This document shows positions 32,227-42,489 of a stretch of 64,000 bases of DNA, piece after piece. The position numbers and the translations under genes are program-made. The DNA lies in assembly GCA_010909165.1 (NCBI GenBank), contig VJWM01000209.1, positions 62,001 through 126,000 of the forward strand, written 5' to 3'. The stretch is from Anthoceros angustus (Eukaryota > Streptophyta > Anthocerotopsida > Anthocerotales > Anthocerotaceae). Below the pieces are notes generated by a model that worked only from the letters and a program-made list of their open reading frames with translations, ran no database searches and was not told the origin of the DNA. How positions within the stretch are numbered: position 1 is the first letter of the stretch; every line of letters begins with the position of its first letter.

Positions 32227-35200
32227 ATGCCCCGCCGTTTTATCATTCCGGCGAAGTCAGTTGTGTTGCCCAACTGCTCACGGTCATCAGGAATGGCTGC
32301 AGCGACTGTCACAAGAGCACCAGCTGCAGCAGCGACTGTCACAAGAGCACCAGCTGCAGCAGCGACTGTCACAAGAGCACCAGCTGCAGCAGCGACTGTC
32401 ACAAGAGCACCAGCTGCAGCTGCTTCTTCGACCAGCTCAAGGTGGTGTCCGCAACGCCAACGCGGAGTGGCCAAGATACTCGGGGGGAGCATCGATATCG
32501 TCCAGTCGATCAAGAGAAGTAGAGGATGCAAGGCTTCCAAGGCGGCACATGTCGAGGCTTGGCAGGTGCATGCGTCCGCTGCGCATGGGCTTGGGCCGCT
32601 GCAAGCTCAGGCCACAGATTTACAAGCTGCAGAGCGCGAAGTGGAGGTGCTGGAGCGGGCTGTGCCACTTCCGGATGATCGATATGATCCGGATGCAGAT
32701 GCGGATGCGGAGATCCAGGAGTCGATCCGAAGCATCCAGAGTATGCTGCGGTCACTCGGGGACGGGGCCATCTCCGGAGCCTACGACGCGGCCTGGGTGG
32801 CCATGGTGCCGGCGGCGGGCGGCGTCCGGGGCCACTTCCCGAGGCGCTGGAGTGGGTGGTGCGTTCGCAGCTGCCCGAAGGCTGCTGGGCGGGCGACGCG
32901 CACCTCTTTAACGTCTACGATCGCCTGGTGGCGACTCTGGCGTGCGTGGTAGCGCTGCGAACATGGAGCGTGCATCCCGATGCCGTGCGGAAAGGGTGCG
33001 CCTTCATCCGGCAGCATATGCACCACGTGGATTCCGAGAACCACATCCACAGAACCGTGGGGTTCGAGATGGTGTTCCGGCTATGCTGGAGCGGGCGAGC
33101 GCGCTGGAGCTGGATCTGCCGTACGACGCGCCCGCAACCAGCACCCTTCTGCGGGAGCGGAGCGCAAGCTGAAGCAGATTCCGGTGGAGTTGGTGCAGTC
33201 GCAGCCCACGACGCTGCTGGCGTCGCTGGAAGGGATGGACGCCCTGAAGGGCTTCGACTGGGACAAGATCCGGAGGCTGCAGTCGCCGGCGGGCCACATG
33301 CTCACCTCTCCGGCCTCCACCGCCTGCTTGTACATGCACACCGGGGACAGCAAGGCGCTGCAGTACCTCACCCTGCTGGTGGAGACGACGGGGGGTGTTA
33401 TCCCCAACCACTCGCCTGTCGACATCTTCGAGCGGCTGTGGATCGTGGACAGGCTGCAGCGCTTGGGTATCGCGCGCTACTTCAAGCCCGAGATCAAGGA
33501 CATCCTGGACTTCGCCTTCCAGCGGTGGACGGAACGGGGCCTGAGCTGGGCCACCGATTGCAATGTCACCGACCTGGACGACACCAGCATGGGATTTCGC
33601 TTGCTGCGCCAGCACGGCTATCCTGTCTCTGCAGGTGCCCTCTGTACATTCACGCATGTATCTTGACTTGCATCCTTGGGCTTGTTCCCGCTTATCGCAC
33701 TTGTGGTGACACTGTATGCCTACTACTCATGTGATGCAGAGGTGTTCAAGGGTTTCTGCAAGGGAGACCACTTCTCGTGCTGGGTCGACCACGGGTGCGA
33801 CCTGGACACCGACGTCACCCCCATGTTCAATCTGCACCGCGCGTCCGAGATGCGCTTCCCACACGAGGACTTGCTGGACAAGGCCTGGGAGTACACGCGC
33901 TTTCATCTGGGAGAAACAGCGACAGCCGCAGCTGTCGGACAGGTGGGTTGTGTCCAAAGATCTCCGAGGAGAGCTGGAGTACGCTTTGAGCTGCCCTGGT
34001 ACGCCAGTATGCCTCGCTTTGAGACCAGGGCTTATATCGACCACTACGGCCCTGGCGACGTGTGGATCGCCAAGAGCCTCTACAGGTGAGTACCTTCCGT
34101 CTCACATCGCTTTCACGCATTGGCGAGCTCCTGACAGCTGAGAAATCAATTGGGCATCCATGTAACTGCATCCATCTCTTTCCAAATTGTACAGGATGTA
34201 TGGCGTCTGCAATTCAACATTCCTATCCCTTGCAAAAGCAGACTTCAACAAATTGCAAACCATGTACCGCGCGGAGCTGGGCATTGAAGGAGTACGTGCA
34301 GTTCAAGTTTCCCATCATCCGATCCTCACTAATAGCCACAATGTCTGAAGAGGAAAGACTTAAGCTTGCCTATTAACTTCGCTTCCAATTCGCTCTGTGC
34401 ACCCGTAGATGGGTATCAGAATGTCGCTTCGACCGTCTCCCATTTGCTCGCCACGACAGGGTGATTCCAGGCTTCCCGTGCGCGGCTGCCACCTCCTTCG
34501 AGCCGGAGATGTCTGCGGTGCGCAGGGCTAGGACCCAACTCATGCTCCTGGCCACCATACTCGACGATTACACCACCCTGTCAGGAGTTCCCCAGGACGA
34601 GCTCGACCGTTTCCAGGCTGCCACGAAAAGGTACCGTTGCTAGCCGGTCATCCACTCGTAGCCATGCCACTGTCACTCGCCGACCGGACCGGCTGTCCTT
34701 CTCACTGCCTGCAATTGCTTGCTTCAACACATCTGTGTCCTTCTGCAGCTGGGACCCGTCCATGATCGACCACACCAACCACAGGCAGCGCATCGTTTTC
34801 ATGGGCATCTTCGACACCATCGTCGAGATAGCCGACAAAGCATCCAAGGAGCAGGGCCGCGATGTCAGCAGGCATGTAATCGCATCGGTGAGTGACTTCT
34901 CTCTGGGGCTCTACTGTCCGCATCCCTAACAGCCTAGTGCATCCTCACTTGCTTGTTCAAGCATTGGCTCACCTACCCCCACGCGCAGTGGCAACGCTAC
35001 GCCGAATGCGTGAGCATCCGAGCCAAGTGGAAGCGGAAGACATCATTCCCACCTGGAACCAATTCATCCCAGTCGGCGCAATCTGCATCAGCGCGGAGCT
35101 CTGCAGTTTGGGACCTGGCTTCTTGATACCCGGTGTGGGGTGAGCGAGGAGGCCATCAACTCGGAATACTACGACCTCCACATGAAAGTCTCCATGGTAG

Positions 35201-35588
35201 CGCGCCTCTTGAACGACCTCAGATCGTACCAGGTACGCTAATATGTAGTGAAGGTGAGATTGCACATGTCTGCATACATCACACAGCATACATGCATATG
35301 ACCCGTCCCATGTCCAATCCTGGAATTGCCACAGAAGGGGATATCGAAGTGAACAGTATGGTTGTTCATATGAGAGAGTACCCGGAGAAGAGCGAGGAGG
35401 AAGCGGACCACGACATCCGAGCTATAGTGGAATCCAACATGAAACAGCTGGTGCAGCATGTCTTCACTCCATCGGCCGTGCCCACACCCTGCAAACACGT
35501 CTTTTTGCACAATGCCATTGTCGCATATTACCTCTACGCAGACAACGACGGCTGGACCTCCCTCAGCCAAGATGCAGCACCACTTTAA
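32227..35588 (+). CDS. Diterpene synthase, class II/class I fused type, copy B, frameshifted
   Basis: Same family as 10074-13322. Exons: 32227-33634, 33740-34085, 34195-~34350, 34409-34630, 34749-34887, 34989-35232, 35335-35588. The transit peptide has four ATVTRAPAAA repeats. Then SIRSIQSMLRSLGDGAISGA YDAAW (SAYDxAW box), LPEGCWAGDAHLFNVYDRL, QPTTLLASLEGM, VDIFERLWIVDRLQRLGI, and the class II general-acid motif DLDD at 33571-33582. Exon 2: DHFSCWVDHG, LPWYASMPRFETRAY. Exon 4: RFDRLPFARHDRVIPGF, FEPEMSAVRRART and LLATILDDYTTLSGVPQDEL, where the class I DDxxD reads DDYTT (34563-34577). Exon 6: SLGPGFLIPGVGVS and VARLLNDLRSYQ. The class II site looks complete and the class I metal site altered, so the enzyme may act mainly as a copalyl-type cyclase. 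Frame breaks near 32830, 33080, 33160, 33900, 33985 and 35340. The start follows the 50-bp repeats. Confidence 0.9.
32300..32420 (+). repeat. 30-bp coding VNTR in the transit peptide
   Basis: Four tandem 30-bp units encoding ATVTRAPAAA, nearly identical. Copy A has a single unit (ATVTRAAAAA). The length is a multiple of three, so the frame is kept. Confidence 0.95.
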
Positions 35589-35711
35589 CCAGCTTCTTTT
35601 CAACCGTGTGATTTGATGTACTTCAGCCACCTCTATCAACTTCACTGCAGAAGTCGTTACCACAAGTAGTAACCTAAGAAACCTGTGTACATTTTGGAAA
35701 TCTCACAGTTC

Positions 35712-36612
35712 AGCAAGTGTGCGCGTGCAAACCCTTTCCCTGCCAACCTCTTTTTCTGCAGACGGGAACCATATTCCATGTGTAGCGTCCCACGCTACCT
35801 GCCCTGTACACCTGCACAAGTTCCTCCGCCACACGTGGCAAGCCACCATGTACCGACTCAGCGAGGATTTTCAACAGGCCTGACAAGGCCTGCATTTGCT
35901 CGTCCACCAAGCCTTCCATCTCCTGCATATCATAGAGGTTCCCTTTGAATGCCCGATTTTTGCAGCCAGGGTGTGCCGGACATCTGGTACCCTGTCAGGC
36001 ACAGCCTGCGAGTAATATATGTCACAAAAGTTTATCTGCAGTCGGGAACCATATCCCATGTGTAGCGTCCCAAGGTACCTGCTCTGTACACCTGCACAAG
36101 CTCCTGCGCCACACGTGGCGAGCCACCATCTACCAACGCAGCGAGCATTTTCAACAGGCCTGACAAGGCCTTCATTTGGTCGTCCACCAAGCCTTCCATC
36201 TCCTGCATATCTTTGAGGTTCCCGTTGAATGACCGATATGTTGCAGCCAGGGTGTGCCGGACATCTGATACCCTGTCAGGCACAGACTTCGAGTATATAT
36301 ATGACACAATGTTATAATAGGGGAATGCACAAAAGTTTCCATCTCCCCCACACCTCCTACCTCTGGACCATTAGGTTGCTCAGCATTACCATGCAGCTTC
36401 CAGCTCGAGTAGACATCACGCGCATTATTCAGTAACGAGAGCGAGTACCTTGCAATCCGCTCATCTCCTACCACGGACTCTTTTGTGGCTCCTAAAGAGC
36501 AGGCAGCAACATCAGCCAACAGAGTTTCAAGTGTTTCTAACAAAAGCACCGGGCCTGTAGGTGGTGGGAGGAGACTCAGTCAATGACAGCTTCAACCTTG
36601 TCTCAACATCAC
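35712..36612 (-). pseudogene. Unrecognised helical protein gene, copy B
   Basis: Counterpart of 13447-14300. Minus-strand segments: LLLETLETLLADVAACSLGA, RIARYSLSLLNNARDVYSSW (36420-36549), and the helical block VPDRVSDVRHTLAATYRSFN, MQEMEGLVDDQMKALSGLLK, RVAQELVQVYRAGTLGRYTW (36040-36300), repeated with divergence at 35710-36010 (MQEMEGLVDEQMQALSGLLK). The frames are longer than in copy A. The gene is cut by Ty3/gypsy sequence soon after 36740. Function unknown. Confidence 0.5.
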
Positions 36613-36759
36613 GGATCTTTTGTACCAGCAATCCAGGTGTGTCAAGCGCATAGATGCTTGGATGTCTACCAACTTGGCACGACGCATGTTACCCACCTAT
36701 GTCAATTGCCGCAGCAAAGGCTATCACCACTCGCCTCAGCCGGGACAAGCACTCCATCT

Positions 36760-37690
36760 TTGCCTACTGACGACCCGCAAGATGACTCACTGGATACCCA
36801 AGGTGTTGCACGGCTTCCGATGCGTAGACATAATCTCCAACTTGAACTTGCGCACCTTGGGTTTCCATGTCCCTCCTCGTGTGTAAGCATAGCGCGATTG
36901 ATCCACATGTTGCGCTATGGCAAGGTTCTCCATTGCCATGGGCATGATCCGTTTGAAAAGCTACGCCGCCTTTCCGGTCTCGTAGGCAATCATCCGCATT
37001 GCGCCAATCCACGGTGCTTGTAGCCTTGCTTGCCTCACGTTTGGCAAAATGGTTGTCGCCCATACAACAAGTAGTATGGTGAAAAATTGCTCAAGGTTGC
37101 TTGATTGCTCACCACTGCCCTAGCACTAGGTATGGCATCCCTTCATCCCATGTCTTGGTCATTTGTGAGACAATATTTGCGCAAGGCCGCTTGAAGGTGC
37201 ACCAAGCGCTCAAGAAGTCCATCGGCTTGAGGATGATCTCTCGGCGTCGTCGATGATCAATCAAGCTCTGTCAAGCAAGTCTTGAAATTCCCCGAATTCT
37301 TTGCCTGTCGGTGAGAACCTCGCACATGCTCCATATCGACTAAGAACGGAAGCCAAGAACGCCTTCTGGTAAGCCGAGAGTCACGCTTGGGTAAGATGGC
37401 AACCTCGCACCACTTGCTGAAATGCTCCACCATTAGCATGACATGCTTGTTTCCGATCTGGCGTCTCGGCATGTCCGGCATGAGATCCACACTCCACAGA
37501 AGAGTCCTCGGATCGGCGGTGAAGCACAACATCATTGGTTGTGAACCTTGCCTTCACTCGATCGCACACTCTACATTGCGACCGCCTTTCCACATCTCCA
37601 TACATCCTTGCCCAGAAGTGTGTGGGCCTGAGCATGATGTAGGTGCGCTTAGCACCAAAATGCCCTAAGCTTTCATGCACCTAGGTGATG
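36760..37690 (-). pseudogene. Ty3/gypsy integrase fragment
   Basis: HHCC zinc domain at 37560-37690 (MHESLGHFGAKRTYIM .. CRVCDRVKA). Core at 37257-37500 with WSVDLMPDMPR, NKHVMLMVEHFSKWCEVAIL. A C-terminal QVQVGDYVY segment near 36830. Frameshifts separate the parts, and the third catalytic acidic residue was not located. Confidence 0.85.
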
Positions 37691-38089
37691 AGTCTCACCC
37701 GGTCCTCCGGCTTGGGTACAATTCTATCTCCCACAGAATCACGGACATACATTATGTCCTCCTTCCAATAGTACCGAGCCACCTTCTCACGTAGCTTGGC
37801 CTGCTTCTGAGATGAAAGCCCTTGTGGCAATTCCCCAGACCTTAGGAAGGTCACCGCTATTGCATGCGCCCAGATGTCCCTGACGCACTCTACATACAAA
37901 GCGATGAGTGGAGGGCATCTTGACATCCTCATGCGGCATGGCCAACATGGTATCTGGACTACTCTCCCCCGGTTGCTCGTCATCGAATCTTGCAGCCCTG
38001 TAGTGTCTTCGTTCACGAGGTAGAGGATTCCTTGACAACCCATCAAGATTAGAGTGAACTCTACACTCGGTGTTCGATGACAAAGTCAT

Positions 38090-38451
38090 ACTCACGGAGA
38101 ATGAGAGCCCACCTCGCCGCCTTTCGTACGCTCACATCAACCAATGCAAGGGTTGATGGTGGTGATTAGTCGAAATTGATGTCCAAACAAATGCAGACGA
38201 AAGTGTCCGACCCACACCGCAAGACATTCTCCTTCATAGGCGAGTAGTTGGACTCACTTTGGTTGTTGCTCCGTGGCATAGGCAATGACATGTTCCTCTT
38301 CCTTGTCATTGATCTGCGCCAAGGCGCCTATCGTACTTGCTCCAATCAAAGTACGAACGGCCATCAAGTTTGGATGACCAAGAATTGGCGAGCTCATGAG
38401 TCTACCCTTCAACTCCATGAAAGCGACTCCTCCTCTTGAGTCCAACGCCAA
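38090..38451 (-). pseudogene. Ty3/gypsy RNase H fragment
   Basis: VAFMELKGRLMSSPILGHPN, then a degraded 'DAS..G.GA' segment, then EEEHVIAYATEQQ match the gypsy RNase H start. Catalytic acidic residues are not all visible. Confidence 0.75.
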
Positions 38452-38512
38452 GTCACCAACTTCTTCAACAAGTCATTCAATGGCGCAATCCGCTCATCCA
38501 TGGAATGAACTT

Positions 38513-39047
38513 CTAGTAACCGCCAAACCCAAGAATGCCCTCAACTTCGAGATGTCGTTTGGCACAGGAATGCGCGATTGCCTCCACCTTGGTGGCATGC
38601 GGCGAGATCCGTCGGCGTGATCCAATGACCCAAGTACAACACCTTATCCTCTCCAAATCGACACTTCTGGATGGGCCTTCAACCCACAAGCCCCAGCAAA
38701 GACCGTCAAGATGTTGTAGATGCTCCTCAAAGGTATTCTTGAAGATGATGACGTCATCAATGTAGCACTTGGCGAAATGCAAGTCCTTGAGCTCATTGTC
38801 CATGTACCTTTGGAACTGCGTTGGCGATGTCTTCAACCCAAATGGCATGTAATTCCACTCGTACAAGCAATCTCTACCCCAGAACGCCGTTTTCTTCTTG
38901 TCTTCTTCGGCGATCTCTACTTGGTGAAACCCTAGCCTCAAGTCCAATGTTGAGAAGAACTTGGCAGACCCAATGGTGTCGAAGATCTCTTCAGCCGTCG
39001 GCATGGAATAGTGGTCATGTGAGATTCGCTCGTTCAACGGCCGATAG
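38513..39047 (-). pseudogene. Ty3/gypsy reverse transcriptase fragment
   Basis: Contains NERISHDHYSMPTAEEIFDT, FFSTLDLRLGFHQVEIAEED, KTAFWGRDCLYEWNYMPFGL and the catalytic KCYIDDVIIF (YIDD). The N-terminal fingers are missing, because the element is cut at 39047. The frame is open for 174 codons, but the last third (after HLQHLDG) is shifted and no longer matches the thumb/connection. Confidence 0.92.
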
Positions 39048-39090
39048 CACTACTACAAAACGGGGCAGAATATGAGGGTGGCCTTATGTC
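39048..39090 (+). mobile_element. CACTA-like transposon terminus
   Basis: The gypsy sequence stops exactly at CACTACTACAAAACGGGGC, which has the CACTA start typical of En/Spm-type ends. I did not find the opposite end with confidence, so extent and identity are uncertain. Confidence 0.4.
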
Positions 39091-40560
39091 GGCATCATTA
39101 GCGCGTAGTCCGTTTATGGGGCCGAATGGGGTAACCACTGGATGTGTCCACGCAGCGAGGTGGTTGCGAGCAGTAATGTCGGACATGTCGTCATTACGTG
39201 CAAGGAAAAGCGGGGTCATGACCTCGCCATCCGTGATAGATTGGCGTGTCCGCTCGTCTTTCGGGGGTGTGCACTTGGGGCTGGCACGCTTTGCCGTTCA
39301 AGGTTTGGTTTGTCTACGCACCCGATTCGTCCGTCAATCTTCCAGCGACATGGAACAACAAGCCTTCGCCACGCGAACTTTGCAAGGGTTTGTTCATCGG
39401 GATCATCCGAGGAAGTGCTAAAGCCGCTTCAACGCAACATGCTTGCCCTCTCCCCTCCACAGAGCTATCGCGCATCATGGCCGGTATTGGTGAAGCGAGC
39501 CGCCATCATCATGGTGCCGCTTTGAGAAGACATGGGAGTGGGCGTCCCGTCACGCGGCTTCTCGAGCGTTTCCCTTAGTTCATGGCTAAGGTTAAATCAT
39601 ATGCAAACCACGTGTCATGTGCTGGGATAAATCATATGCAAACCGGCATTGACATTCGATAACCACTTCGCACGGCGTATCGCCTGGCGGGTTGGAGGCT
39701 TTCGAATCGGGATGGATGCACTTTGCGTGAGCAGGCGGCCTGGCCGGCAGTTCCCTTTATATCCCAGTATGGTTCGTATAGAAGCGTTTTGGCATGGCCC
39801 GTCCCCAGTCTTCCACTGTCCGACTTGTCCTTTGAGGCCGGCTGATCATGCCATATTCCGGCAGTTTGCACTTGGATAAAGTCCGGGACACACGGGCCCA
39901 TGCGTCGAATCTTTATGACAGGCGTCGTGAAAAACACAAAGGTAGCCTATGGCCGCACAATCTTCAAACAACATGCCAGCAAAAAGCACATAGCAAGCAA
40001 TCCAAGTCACAAAAATTGCTATGCCTTTGCTACGTGATTAGAGCGGGCGGCTCGGGCGTCACGGCCGAAGCAGTCGAGGCCGTTGTGAGACCGTTCTGGG
40101 CGTGCGCCCGGCGTTCGTTCCACAGCGTAAGGCGGCGGTAGGGGCGAGCAACGCTGCCACTCGACCGAGGCGGGGCGGGAGTCTGCATCTTTAAATTGTT
40201 GCCTTGTGCACCCAAGCTAGAAGTCTTTTTCTCTCTCTTTCGAGTTTTCACTTCGCACTTGAGTTTTACCTTCGCGAGTTTTCACTTTCACGGTTTCGTT
40301 TGTCTTTCGATTTTGGCATTTCTTTTTCTAACTTTCTTGCAGGCGTTGAAGGGTATACAGCGATTTGGATCCTCTGTCTTGAGTAATACTTCTTTCTTTG
40401 TTCATTATACGGTCCAGATAGAAAGTTAATCATTTGAAAATTTCGTCAAGCGGGAATATTTCGAGCAATGGTAAATGTCAAATATAGATATATAATTTCA
40501 CCACTGTAAATATGATATACTAACCTCAAATAGTGCAAACAACTCCTTTTGATTCTTGAT
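39091..40560. other. No recognisable gene
   Basis: GC-rich to 40200, then a pyrimidine-rich stretch (TCTCTCTCTTTCGAGTTTTC near 40230). A 16-base word AAATCATATGCAAACC is repeated at about 39594 and 39629. Possibly the interior of the CACTA-like element; I see no conserved protein. Confidence 0.4.
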
Positions 40561-40593
40561 AACTACAAACAAAAAAGAGTTAATATTTTACCT

Positions 40594-41991
40594 CCATTTC
40601 AAGTCGAAGAAGATCTTGCTCGGTAAATACCTTTCTCACTAATGTGAGGCAATGGCTGTGAAGATTTCCCACACTACGGAAATGTGATTGGGCGTTACGC
40701 AAAGAAGTATCAACCTTAGAATTTGCATATTTGGTAAATACGAATATCAATATTTTCCTTGTTTAAATACAGAAATTGTTACGGAACTAACCTTTTGAAT
40801 GTTTTTTGTAGTTTATGGATCTTCCATCAGAGTTAACAAGTCTGTGGTTTTTAGCTCCTTATTTTCAATGGCGGCTGATATTTCTACATTATCAAAACAC
40901 AAAATATTTCATTAGGACTACATCAACTGATTCAAATAAACTATTAAAAACAATACAAACCGATAACACTTACTTTTCTGGATCTCCATGTCTTTGCTCT
41001 AGGGTTCTTTGTCGACCCATCTTCTTGCTGATTGGTCAGGCTGGATCTATTGAGGCTATGTTCCCAAATTTTTCCTTGATGGTCCATACGCTGGCATTAT
41101 CTTCTGACTCACCTATTTTCCTCTTTTTGTCCTTTGGGAAAACAGTAATTAATTAGTAAAATACTAGTTACAAATATATTTAATTATTTACAAATATACA
41201 ATAGCAATTACCTGATGTGAGATGGCTGTGTTGTTGATTTTATCATCCATTTCTTCTATTTTTTCCTTAATTTCCTTAGCTGCAGCTACTTGTTCAGCAG
41301 CACTCTGTAAACAAATATATTAGTACTTCCTAATGTAAACAAATACATATATTACGAAATGTTTGTTGTTTACCTCCAAAATTGACTGAACTGTGATCTG
41401 ATGTCCATTGAATCTTCGGACCAGAGTCATTGTTTCCAACTCTAATTGAGCACTTGATCGGAGATTCTTCTTAATATCCTGTAACCATATACAACCATTG
41501 TAAGTTGCTGATACCTATATTTTTGTTCTATAGTTCTAGAGAAGGTTGCGGAATCAAGTATTTACCTTTTAATTTTTCCAATTGAGCAGGCATCTGGCAA
41601 AGGAGCTGCAAGTCCTTTTTGTCCATTGATGTGAACATAGTGTGCTCTGTGAGTACTGTATCAAATATATCCAATTAGAAATGTTGACAGGAAAGTCAAT
41701 TCAGATAATTGCAATGTACTACCTTTCTCAACTATTTTTCGTATCTCAATGAGAGGGATTTCGAACTTCAGCCTGTCATCATATCCTGGATCCCCATGGG
41801 TGGGAACATGATTGTTCGATCGCCAGTTAGGATTTGTTGGCTCTCTACTATTGTGATCGCTCTCTGGAGAAAAAATCATTTTAGCCATGGATTTATCAAC
41901 CTAAAAATGGATTTAGCGGCTGTAGGCAGAAATCATGATTACCTTCTTGGATTTCGACCATTTCATCGTTGCTCTCATTCTCGGATACCAT
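40594..41991 (-). CDS. Unrecognised multi-exon gene, coiled-coil region, AT-rich
   Basis: I do not recognise the product. The minus strand shows a chain of short open exons with GT-AG borders: 41943-41991 (starts MVSENESNDEMVEIQE), 41723-41873 (HNSREPTNPNWRSNNHVPTH, RLKFEIPLIEIRKIVEK), 41566-41655 (LTEHTMFTSMDKKDLQLLCQ), 41374-41478 (LELETMTLVRRFNGHQITVQ), 41212-41304 (AAEQVAAAKEIKEKIEEMDD, probable coiled coil), 41113-41131 and 40813-40883 (ENKELKTTDLLTLMEDP, stop). Phases agree except at the third-fourth exon junction, which is one base off. Another open exon-like block lies at 40594-40714. Acidic N-terminus, no membrane segment. The AT-rich base composition differs sharply from the flanks. 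It could be a host gene fragment carried by a transposon. Confidence 0.5.
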
Positions 41992-41999
41992 TCTGAAAT

Positions 42000-42489
42000 A
42001 AAAACATCGGTCAGGTCAACGCACACAAACAATGCTCATGCTTCAACTTTTGAAACATCTACGGAGTGCCTGCAACATGCTCGATGCTGCTGCTAAAGCA
42101 TGCTAAGGAGCCCTTTGCAAAGCCACGCATGTGGGACTTCGTGCGGGAGGGCGCATGCTATCACCACGGGATCTCACCATGTGGTGATATTACGTGATGA
42201 TCTCCATAAGATGGCATGCTTTTGCCACAGAATGTTGTGGCAGCGTTATGCGATTTACTGCGTGCGCGAGTTCTTTGTTGCGTCTTTGCGCTGCGGTTTG
42301 CGCATCCTTCAGCTATGCTTTGAATCATGCGATTATGCGTACCTTGATTATGCGCATCTTTGTGTGCATGCCACATTGTTACTTCTACAGAGCAGGGAAA
42401 ACAAATTGATACCAACCTTTCAGTATAAGCGATTGATTTCCTACACAAAAAACGGAAAATGATAGGCGCGACCACTTGATGTGTTCTCT
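42000..42489. other. No recognisable gene
   Basis: 490 bases with alternating purine-rich words such as GCATGC and TGCGC; no coding signal recognised. Confidence 0.4.

Larger units (their letters stand above)
19632..36740 (+). repeat. Tandem segmental duplication, copy B
   Basis: Second unit of the 19.6-kb duplication. It is longer than the matching part of copy A because it gained a 2-kb tandem duplication at 22.1-26.3 kb, a P450 exon triplication at 27.5-29.3 kb, a 396-bp hairpin MITE at 31.4 kb and a 90-bp transit-peptide expansion at 32.3 kb. It lacks the 1.57-kb transposon of copy A. It is cut off at about 36740, where Ty3/gypsy integrase sequence begins, so the ABCG and BAHD remnants of copy A are not seen here. 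Confidence 0.93.
36741..39047 (-). mobile_element. Truncated Ty3/gypsy element 1 (pol only)
   Basis: Order on the minus strand: reverse transcriptase, RNase H, integrase zinc domain, integrase core, integrase C-terminus, i.e. Ty3/gypsy order. No gag, protease or LTR. It is bounded by copy B at 36740 and by a CACTA-like end at 39048. Confidence 0.88.
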
